This document shows positions 55,373 to 64,000 of a DNA stretch of 64,000 bases, piece by piece. The translations under genes and the position numbers were made by a program. The notes below the pieces were generated by a model. That model was not told the origin of the DNA. It saw nothing but the letters and a program-made list of their open reading frames with translations, and searched no databases. Source of the DNA: Monocercomonoides exilis. Lineage: Eukaryota; Preaxostyla; Oxymonadida; Polymastigidae. Positions within the stretch are counted from its first letter, which is position 1; each line of letters starts with the position of its first letter. The stretch lies in assembly GCA_001643675.2 (NCBI GenBank), contig LSRY02000009.1:1435501-1499500 (forward strand), read 5' to 3'.

Positions 55373-57150
55373 GAATAAGCGAGGACAGTCTAAATGGGAT
55401 ATAATCACATCGGTTTTAGCATGACTTTTTGCGACTATATCCAATTGCGATTACACTCAATTTCGTTTTTAATAGAAAATAATTAATTACCATTGGTGCC
55501 AAACCCTGAACCTGGTGCCAAACCCGGAACTGGCAAATATTTGTGTAATTTGAAAAAAATAATAACTTATTGCAAACAAAGAACGAAGAGCTCTCATTCA
55601 AAATTTGACTATGCCTATTATTATTTATTTATATTTTTTTTAATCAAAAACGCTAATACATTCGTATTCATAAAAATTGTTTAATTCATCAATTATCCAA
55701 AAATAAATATTGTAAACAAGATAACAATAAAAATAAAATATCATATCACGATTTGTTTTATATATGTGAATAAAAAATCAATATGTGTTAAAAAATATTT
55801 GTGATTCACATGACAAAATAATTTTTTCACATTTGATCATAACCATAAGAATGTGAAAAGTTATTGGCAAGCTCAACCACAACTTGCGAGAGAGGTTTGC
55901 ATTAAATATTTCAAGAAGCCTTTAATAACAATTTATCTTTCTTTTAATTTACAACTATAATTTTATGAATACGTCTGCCAGATACCTGTTTTGTCTCAAG
56001 CATGCTTTTTTTGGTAGCAGACGTTCCAAAAGAAAAGGTTACAGTCTGTTATTTTTGGAATGAAATTTATTCTATTATTGTTTGTTATGCATCACTTTTA
56101 AAAGCTTCAAAAACGGGGCTATAACTGCAGTGTTTAATATATATTTTTTAAAGTTTGTTGGTATTTAATTTGTTCAATGATAAGCCAAACTTTGTTTATA
56201 TGGTATTTATACTAATGACTTACTGTAGTTAATATTTTGATTCAAATAAATACATATTCAGCTATTAATTAAGTTGATATTATTTATTAAAATTTGTTCA
56301 ATTCTTTCTATGTTCAATTATCGTACTCGATCTACAATAAAATTTCTTGTGCATTTTCTCAATACATTATGTTTGTTGGTGTTTTATTTCAAAATTCTTT
56401 ATTTTCACAAAAATATACGATGCATTTATTTAAACAATATTTGTGTAATTTTATTTTATTTATATGATTCAAAGTAGTATTTTTTAAACTTCGAACAATA
56501 TGTCATTTATAATTTTATAAATCAAGATAATATCCAATAATTAGATGAATTGTGAATAGAATTTTTCTATTTGAATAGATTCAACTTATTTGAATGAACT
56601 GGGTTTTTCTAAAATGAAGTCATGTTATTTAAAATGGTTGAAGTGACACTTGAATAAAGTGCGATACACTTAAATAAATAATTCATAAAAAAATAGTGAA
56701 CACTTATTATAATATTTTTGTGTTTTATCTTTCACTTTATCAACAAAAAAATTGAAAAATCTTAAAAACTGAGATTCTTCTTTATTCTTAAACAATATTA
56801 GATATATGTTTAAAGAAAAATTTATTTGACAAACAGAGGTAGAAATGAATGCAAATTTCAATTTGTTATCATTATTTTATTCCATTCCAACTTTTATGTT
56901 TTTCATTTGATCTCTGTATAATTAAATATAAAAAAACAAAAATTTGTTTCTATTGATGTTCGTGGAGTGATCCACACCAACAAAGCGTATAATTCTGAAG
57001 CGCTCAGTCGAGTCGACAGGTTGATGCAGCTTTCATCTTTGCTACTTTCTCCGTTAAGAAGATATATTCTATTTTCATTAATCGATTTATTTCACAAAGC
57101 CTCTCAATATTCTTCTTCACTGCATTCTTCTCCTCTCTCCTCCAATGAGC
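55373..57150. other. No gene seen
   Basis: Very A/T-rich. 56543-56640 is an inverted relative of 60535-60665. Confidence 0.5.
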
Positions 57151-57159
57151 ATCAAATGA

Positions 57160-59945
57160 TGTCTATGTCATTATCATCTCAACTTCCTTTGGATTTTTCT
57201 TTATGATATCGTTAAAAATCTCCTTGCATTTTTTCGCTTCTTCTTTTGCCCTCCTCCATCAAATAGTTGCTACGGTATGTACCACAAGTACAATTAATAA
57301 TGTCACAACGAATAAAACTTTAACAACCAATGTCATCATTGATTTTCCAACCTTTCCTCCTTCAACAATTCTTTCATCTCCTTTTGATTGAAGTTTTCTT
57401 CTGTTTTCAGAATGAATGAATCAGTTGAGGCTTGAAATTCAGTCCTTCCAAATAAGATCTTCACGGACACTTCTGTTGCCTCAAACGCAGTTGTAATAAT
57501 TGAGGCTGGAATAGCTGTGTGAAACTCTGTTTCTCCTACAAACTCCTCTGACTGCAGCGGATACGACTGGAGATTGTGAACCGAACCATCTGATGAATCA
57601 ATCTGGAGAGCAAAGCCACAGGGAAGAAACTCTAAACCAGCAAGATTAATGACAAGGGTGCCACCCTACTGGCGAGATTTCACTGAAGTCAGCTGCAGAA
57701 TGAAGAACGGAGAGACTCTTTCTGAAGCAATTCCAGAAAGACTGCATCCCAAGTTCAAAACCCAAAGTGATGAGTTCTCTTTTAAGCCATCTCCGCCTTT
57801 CAGACTTTGAATGAACAGTAGTGCATGGCCAGAGCACGCGATGCTACTCCTTACGGATAGATGGCCAGCTTCGTTCGGGCTGTTATTAGCAAACAATATA
57901 AATAGCATGGAGATGCTTCCACCAGAGATCGACAGTCATATCTTGGACAAATTGGTAATTGTGATGTCTTTAATTGCTACCGAGCAATTGAGAAGATCAA
58001 CCATCGATCCGCTCCACTGGTATAGCTCTTCTGATCGCTTGTCGTTCGTTCTCAGCTCTGACGCGCTTGCTGCACCGTCGAATACGCACAAAAACATGCA
58101 AGTATCTGTCAAATCTGTCAACGCCGCAATGCAACATTTTTTATACGAAGAAGCACACATTTTGTTCGAGCATTTCTTCAACTCCAGCAACAAAGACAAA
58201 GATGAGACAGCCAAACAGTACGGGCCAAGCGAATCTCGGGTTATGTTTTGTAATGAAGAGTGTTTCGACCGAGATGCTGAGTCATTCGACGTCACGCTCA
58301 CTGAGCACCCATCACCAAACATGGTGTTAGAAACAGCCAAGAAATTCATCTCAACATCCGAATCTTGGCATTCAACAGAAACCAACGATTCACTTGAAAC
58401 GTGAGTATCATCGAATTCCAAATGAATGCCTTGGATGTTTGAATGCCCTCCAGAACCGTCTGAGGAAAACACAATCACGCTTGATCCATTCTGAGTGCCT
58501 CTCATCTGAATGTTCTGGAGCTGGCAGTCTTTGCAGTTGCGAAGAATGAGGCCTGATCGCTGAGCGCTGCAATTGGATGCACGCACCGGCTGCATGGACA
58601 GCTTTGCCAGATCGTGGAAATCCATTAGCACTCCAGATATAACATCTGTGAAATTCAGAAATGCACACGAGAAATATTGCTCACGACTTGCTGCCAGGCA
58701 TGAAGAACTGAAATGGAGGCCAGCAAAAGTGCAGTCAAAAATCGTCAATCTTCCACAGCTCATTTCAATAATAGAGCAATTCAGTTCAATTTCAGATCCT
58801 CCACCAGAAGCTTCTTGAGCAAATATTGTATCGTCAATCAACAAGTTGACATCAGCAAGCGACAGCAACCTCAAATGCGTAGAAGAAAAAGCGCTTCAAA
58901 ATGAAAACGTCAGATATTTTATTTTCACTGTCGACGAATACGAAAGGAGACTTCCCCTCTTGATTTCGATGATGAGGTTCATTAGAATATCCCCTCCTAT
59001 GCCTTACGGATCCAGCTGCTCGATTGAGACATCGCTTGTGCTTGCTTCTCCAGACACCACAGCGCGCTTGTCGATCAGCAAATTGCTGTAAACTGAATGA
59101 ATGACGTGGGGCAGCGCAACATTCAGCGAAATGCATGGTTCGTTCATTGCACCACACTGCCGCGAATCAGACGCGTTGTCCGCTGTTGAAGACGCAAATA
59201 TCTTCTCGCTCTGATACACAACCACAAGCAGCAACAGATCTTCCTCGTCATAATAATTCTGTGCTATTCATCCCCACATGGCAAACTCCCGAACAAACTG
59301 TGCTCTGAAATCGAGCTGGAACAGCTCCGCCCCGATTTGAGCTAAAACATTCGCACATTTCACATACACGTCTCTTCCCCTTCAAGCTTTGTTCTCCATG
59401 AATGTGGTGTTTTTCAACAAGAAAGGAAGCAGCCCATCGCTCGCAATTGATGAGCAATCCAGGAACATCGCGCCTCCTCTTCCAGTCGCTGAGCAGAAGC
59501 ATCCAGAGATCGAACAAAAGTTGCAGTGGAACAACGAGCCTTCGCTCAATTTCATGGCAATGCATCAGCCATTCTCACTCAGGCTGCTTCCGCTGCTCTT
59601 GATCGACGTGTTTTGGACAAGCACGCAGGAAGGCTCGCTTCTACAGCAGCTGATGATCGACGGCTCAGAAGTAGCACTTTGGCGAAGCGAGAAAAGCGTG
59701 CAGCATTTCAGGTGCACTATTGGACTGTCACCTTCATTCATTTCTTGTGTCCCGTCTTGCAATTCCGTTAGTGCCAACACAGCTTCAATGCTTCCGAACA
59801 TCAGCTCCATATTGATCGTCGAGACATTCGTCAAGTCAACGCTGTTACCATTCAATGCGTTGTGTATGCGATCTTTTGTTTTGATGGTTTGATTGAGCAG
59901 AGCAGAATTTCGCATGTTCCAGACAGGCAGACAACGATGAAACAA
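57160..59945 (-). pseudogene. Beta-helix surface protein with C-terminal membrane anchor; frame kept, many stops
   Basis: About 860 codons stay in one frame from 59945 to about 57370, broken by seven stops (TGA at 59565, 59382, 59268, 58896 and 57936; TAA at 59004; TAG at 57666) and no frameshift. Order: CCTLFSLRQSATSEPSII, GCFCSATGRGGAMFLDCSSI, GRDVYVKCANVLAQIGAELF, NASDSRQCGAMNEPC, a long beta-helix region (GRLTIFDCTFAGLHFSSS; GLILRNCKDCQLQNIQMRG), then GSMVDLLNCSVAIKDITITN. Near the end, after one frameshift, a membrane helix (57262-57339, VLFVVTLLIVLVVHTVATI) is followed by a basic/acidic tail (WRRAKEEAKKCKEIFNDI). This is type I membrane topology. The N-terminus is not found. G/C content is higher than the surroundings. 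Confidence 0.75.
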
Positions 59946-60534
59946 GAAATGCTTGTGTGAGAAGCTCGTCCAAATAGAAAGAGAAAAGCGGTTGAACTTT
60001 ATTCATTATTCAATGAAATAATGAAGACTCATTAGTTTGTTTTTTATCTTTTTTTAAAAAATTATATCAATTTCTAATATTATCCGATAATTTTTTTTCA
60101 CAAGTCCTTTAATGTTTTCGAATCAATTAAAGTTCAAAAACAAGTTGTTTATGTATGTGTTGATGCAATACATTTTATAAATCTGAATAATTTCAATTCA
60201 CTTATTTTGCGCAAATAAAATGTTTCTTTTCATTTCATAATTCGTGGAATTCTTCTTTTCATCAATTTTTAAAACTGTTAAAGCATGTGGATTACATTCA
60301 CAAAAGGTTTAACAATCAAAGAATGTGATGTTGATGCGTTTTAAATTATGTATTGGTGACAAAGAATTTATTCAGTTTTTAAAATATTTTGATCCTTTTG
60401 ATCTTTGAAGGAATTTGTTGAAAACAACAAAAATCATTTCCAGAATAACATAATTATTATGCAAATAATATTTGAAAGTTTTTGCAATCAATTTTATAGA
60501 CATAAAAAATATTTGTTTAATAAATTAATTTTCG

Positions 60535-60655
60535 TAACTCAAATGAACTCAGTCTATCTCAAATGAACTCGGTTTATTCAAATGAACTTGATCTATTCGA
60601 ATAAACATGAGTTCATTTGAATAAGCCTGGTTTATTTTAATAAAAAAAATCTATT
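60535..60655. repeat. Imperfect 20-bp tandem repeat (TCAAATGAACTCGGTTTAT)
   Basis: About four units with the consensus shown, followed by an inverted unit (ATGAGTTCATTTGAATAAGC), so part can fold back. An inverted, diverged relative lies at 56543-56640, the other side of the beta-helix gene. Confidence 0.7.
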
Positions 60656-60847
60656 CAAAATTCATCTTTTGATGTTAAACATTATCATTTTTTCAATTTA
60701 TTTAATTTTCAAATTTTTAAACTGTATTTCTTTGAAGAGAAATTCATTAACATGAGGAAAAAACAATATATGTTGATTGAATAAAACAAGTTAATATTTA
60801 TATATGTAATGAAATAGAACAAACAAATAAAAAAAGAATTATGAAAT

Positions 60848-61065
60848 GTCAAAATTTTTTTGAAAAGTAACATCAGATCAAAAATCTGACCCATGGAAGT
60901 TAATTATTATTCATCCCGTTTCCATAATTCAAATGATAAAATCAAACTATCATAACAATGTTTATTGGTTCGTTGCAGACTTCTTTGAGAGATGAAATAT
61001 TTAAAAACAAAAAATAATATATCCAATTTTTTGATCAAAATAAAAATTTCAGTTTTTGAATATGA
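60848..61065. repeat. Dispersed repeat block (inverted copy of 21290-21498)
   Basis: Reverse complement similarity as described at 21290. Confidence 0.7.
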
Positions 61066-61366
61066 AACAGTTTTATAAGCTTGGATTATTTTGCAACAGC
61101 TGGTTCATGAAGTACGCAATGTGCGTTTTAATCCTTTTCAAGAAAATATTTATATTTTGACAATTATTTGAATTTAAAATTAATCAGGATTTTGCATTGA
61201 ACATCCTTGACATTAACATTTTTTAGATGCAAAGCCAGCTCACACAAGTTTGTGAAAGCTGAGATTAATGATTTAAAGTTTATATTCTATTTTTAATCAT
61301 TTTTATTTTTCTTGTTTCGAACTCACAAAATCATCTTTTTCTTTTTTATTCTCTGCTATAGAGCAG

Positions 61367-61832
61367 TTGAAATCTCAATATAATCGATCAAGAACAATAA
61401 ATGCTTTTTTTTGTTGCCTTGTTTCGTTCGAAAGAGCATTGGAGGCAGCAATAAAGAGTCATGTTATAACAAATTCCAAATTGAACAAGTTTGTGATGCC
61501 ATTTTCACATAAAAGAAGTGAAACTATTTTGTTTCCCTTTAGCTGGCTAAGAATTGCTAACGCTGAAAAATTGCTTGTTCACAAAAAATGAAGAAAGCGT
61601 TGAAGAAATAATGAATGATGGTCTGAATATAACAGATAGAATCATAGTTCAATTGCAGTTTGTGTCAATTCAATCACTCGACTTTTCAAGAGCTATTCTT
61701 TATGTGCCGACATCCATGATTTTGAACATCAAAAAGCTGATGACGAAGACTTTTCAAGTGGATAAAAAAAGCGGATTGAGCTTTTCAAAGAATTCAAATG
61801 GAGAAAATGAAAGAAGCAATGAAGCTGAATAA
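61367..61832 (+). other. Hypothetical coding remnant in two frames
   Basis: 61367-61591 then 61554-61832 (ITDRIIVQLQFVSIQSLDFS; VDKKSGLSFSKNSNGENERS). Balanced composition, overlapping frames suggest one frameshift. Not recognised. Confidence 0.3.
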
Positions 61833-62125
61833 GATATATTTATTGAATGGAGCATATTCGAAGAAGTCATCCAGAAAATAACTAAAAGTGTACAGCACAA
61901 TCAGCTTGAGCTTTCACTCTCTCGAGTTCCCATCTTCTGCACTTGACTGCCTATACTCGGCCATCGAGCGCTGTCATGCCATTTTCGCCACATCTGCAAA
62001 CATCAGGATCGAGTGCCTCGATTTCCTCTTCAGCCAATCCTTTTCGCACACAGGCAGTGCTGTTGTGCACTGTACCGATGACCACCTCTCGCTATTTCTC
62101 ACTCTCCTTTGTCTTATCTACCTTA

Positions 62126-62700
62126 TTATCTTTTTCGCCAGCTGCACAACCAATGCTCCTCAACTACGTTGTAAGTGCAGTCGAACGAATTTATTTGATT
62201 GTCGCCACCTGTACAGCATAGCGCACAAATACATTTCTCAGTGAAATGTTGAATGCATACGACGGCGTCTGTTTGCAAAGCACTTCCAGAACAATGCTCT
62301 GTGTCTTCGCAGCGCATCCAGTTTGAAGTGGGATCGATCATCCTGGAATTTGCATCAGCACCTCCACCGACCTCTTCACTCTGATCGTGTTATTCAGTTC
62401 CACATCACACACACATACAAACCCGGCTCGCATCTTCTCCCACTTCGCATGCTTCATCACCTTCCGCTTTTTCTCATTTTCCTCTCACATTTCGCTCACA
62501 TCATACACAAACTCTTTTACAGCCATCTGCTTCATCTCCGCTCGTTTCTTCAAACCATTCAACTCCAACTCTTGTCTTCTCTCTTTCATTTCTTTCTCCT
62601 TCTCCTTCCCCTCCTTCGAATGCTATCTCATACACAAACATCACCTCTTCTGTATTTTTGCTCCAAATCAGTGAACTTCTTCTTCCTCAGCTCATCTCAA
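62126..62700 (-). pseudogene. Decayed paralogue of the 19.46-19.77 kb block
   Basis: Minus strand reads ELNGLKKRAEMKQMAVKEF, KWEKMRAGFVCVCDVELNNT, IRVKRSVEVLMQIPG, then DPTSNWMRCEDTEHCSGSAL and CICALCCTGGDNQINSFDC, with stops and one frame change. The match to 19.5 kb (opposite strand) is clear. Family not identified. It lies downstream of the ubiquitin-like fragment on the same strand and may be the 3' part of the same gene. Confidence 0.5.
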
Positions 62701-63239
62701 ATTCCTTCTCCCTACAAGCCGGACATAAATAAATGTTATTCATCACACCAGTAAAAACCTTTTACGCAAACGAATCGGAACATTCAATAGCAATTGCAGA
62801 CACTTTTCTAAAATCCCTCGCACACACACTCGCATCGCTGAACACCCACTCCCACACATTCCCAAACAGATTCCGCACATTATCAAGTCAGCAGCTCAAT
62901 CAGCGCAGAATGAGAAGACGTCATGCGATGATATTTGTTCTCTTTATATCCTTTAGTGTTCTCCATCTTCTGTATCTTTGCAACTTGCACTATCTCTTCT
63001 TTTTCCTCTGCACCACCTTCATCACCATCTACAAAAGAACCTCGAAAACCACATGAAGAAAAGAAGAAGTTAATCCATTTTGAACAACCTCTTATTCCAT
63101 CTTCATCACCATCGATATGACCTTCATTTCCATTGGCATTGCAACCTGAAGATATTATTGAATAGCCTCAAAGAAATAGCTTCTAATGTCAGATTACCAA
63201 AGAGGCAAAGCCCCAGTATTGATCATCCTCTGAATTGCA
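62701..63239. other. No gene recognised
   Basis: Pyrimidine-rich on plus; probably degraded minus-strand coding DNA between the two neighbouring fragments. Confidence 0.35.
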
Positions 63240-63914
63240 TTAGATTGTATCAGCATTCTCAGCCTCACCCCTGCCCCTGCTCCTGCACTTGCACTTGCCG
63301 TGCCAATCATCGGCATTATCATTCTTTCTCCAGGCCTTGCTCCTTTCTCCATCTTCCCCATCTGCCCCATCAGCCCTTGAACATCTGTTGCACCCCCCCA
63401 GCATACGCAGGATCAGCTTCAGCTCGTCTTTGTTCCGGATGAAGCACCCGCTCATAGTGCGCGTGTATTTCAGCTGCACATCGTTGAAGACAATCTTCTG
63501 CATGCCAGGAGGAATCCCTTATTTCTTCTGCACAAGCTCCTTCAGCTCCTCCACAGTAGTCTCCTTCGTCACACTCACTCGAATTATCTTCCCTTGCATC
63601 GTCCTCACATGCACTACCATCTTCCCCAAATCCCCTCCTTCTTTGAATTCTCGTCCCGATACCCCTTTCACACTGCTCTTTCTTCCTCTTTCTTCTTCTT
63701 CTTCTGCCTCAATGAAACCCCCAACATCCAGTCCCGATCGAAGCACTGTCTCAAACGCCTTCTCCTCTTCTTTCTCGTCTCTTTCTTGCGACTTCAGCTG
63801 CACTTCAGTTTTCTCCACCAGCGCCATACGCCTCCTCATACTCCTCTCCAGTAATTCTTCGCCTTCTGCACCAGCTTCATAAGCCTTTCCAGCACAAACA
63901 CTTGCTCCATGCAT
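63240..63914 (-). pseudogene. Ubiquitin-like domain protein fragment with in-frame stop
   Basis: After an acidic/basic linker (EKTEVQLKSQERDEKEEE) the minus strand encodes a ubiquitin-like domain: KMVVHVRTMQGKIIRVSVTK, TTVEELKELVQKK, TAA (63519-63521), GIPPGMQKIVFNDVQLKYTR, TMSGCFIRN, ELKLILRMLGG. The alignment with ubiquitin (QDKEGIPPDQQRLIF...LVLRLRGG) is collinear and puts the stop on the Glu before GIPP. The domain is internal, since residues follow the GG (CNRCSRADGADGEDGERSKA), so it is a ubiquitin-like module in a larger protein, not a processed ubiquitin. The frame upstream (DMGLFDEYSEPALFARL, to the window edge) suggests that the gene continues. Partner and role unknown. Confidence 0.65.
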
Positions 63915-64000
63915 TCAGCCTCGCAAACAAAGCTGGCTCTGAATATTCATCAAACAGCCCCATGTCACACGTGCACAGCAAATGATGGTCAGCCACCATC
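63915..64000 (-). pseudogene. Upstream coding remnant of the ubiquitin-like protein, cut by window end
   Basis: Minus strand reads DMGLFDEYSEPALFARLNAW near 63900-63970, then a stop after one frame change. Continues outside the window. Confidence 0.35.

Larger units (their letters stand above)
59946..61366. other. No gene seen; repeats
   Basis: A/T-rich DNA holding the tandem repeat at 60535-60655 and the dispersed repeat at 60848-61065. Confidence 0.5.

Noticed and set aside
57811-58404. 197-aa plus-strand frame
   Set aside because: Antisense to the well-supported beta-helix reading frame.
27313-63521. Alternative genetic code with TAA/TAG as sense codons (known in the oxymonad Streblomastix)
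   Set aside because: In-frame stops replace different residues (Glu, Gln, Lys, Leu, Trp, Cys), include TGA, and the intact genes and the family C-termini end in TAG or TGA where expected. No single reassignment fits.

Overview
The window is AT-rich eukaryotic nuclear DNA from a protist, most likely an oxymonad (Preaxostyla) resembling Monocercomonoides. This is an inference from two things. First, four broken copies of an alpha-helical hypothetical-protein family match, as I remember it, a very large paralogous family of Monocercomonoides. Second, several fragments carry the 'GSDSRQCG...PC' signature of oxymonad beta-helix surface proteins. Short GT-AG introns (56 and 86 bp) support a eukaryote. 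I recognise no tRNA, rRNA or CRISPR array.

Layout. 1-2829: truncated copy of a long-terminal-inverted-repeat element carrying a broken beta-helix gene. 2830-7036: mostly empty, with a (TG)n tract and two large foldback repeats. 7037-12355: candidate TA-flanked element holding a decayed gene. 12387-15890: hAT-like element with an 8-bp target duplication, holding a broken helical-family gene. 16.3-20 kb: long decayed gene. 20.2-20.9 kb: beta-helix fragment. 22.6-29.8 kb: the only two intact recognisable host genes, a GT25-type glycosyltransferase and a capsule-synthesis-type glycosyltransferase, with a complete Merlin transposon between them (26676-28160). 30-34 kb: decayed and low-complexity DNA. 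34.4-35.7 kb: helical-family copy with one stop. 35.95-40.25 kb: DIRS-like retroelement A, apparently lacking its left end. 43.2-44.5 kb: another broken helical-family copy. 44796-49384: DIRS-like element B, complete with inverted terminal repeats and internal complementary region. 49482-54766: one helical-family gene cut in two by a 4258-bp inverted-repeat element (49893-54150) with an 8-bp target duplication; its cargo is the same broken beta-helix gene as at 1-1963, in opposite orientation. 57.2-59.9 kb: a long beta-helix surface-protein pseudogene with a membrane anchor. 62.1-64 kb: decayed genes including a ubiquitin-like domain.

Main message. The region is a transposon graveyard in which at least two, and perhaps three, structurally different inverted-repeat DNA elements carry decayed members of host gene families but no visible transposase. 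This resembles Pack-type gene capture and could spread and shuffle the beta-helix and helical families. The Merlin and DIRS elements carry their own enzymes, all broken by in-frame stops. Decay is mostly by stop codons rather than frameshifts; in the DIRS elements stops repeatedly fall on tryptophan codons. All homology statements are by eye.
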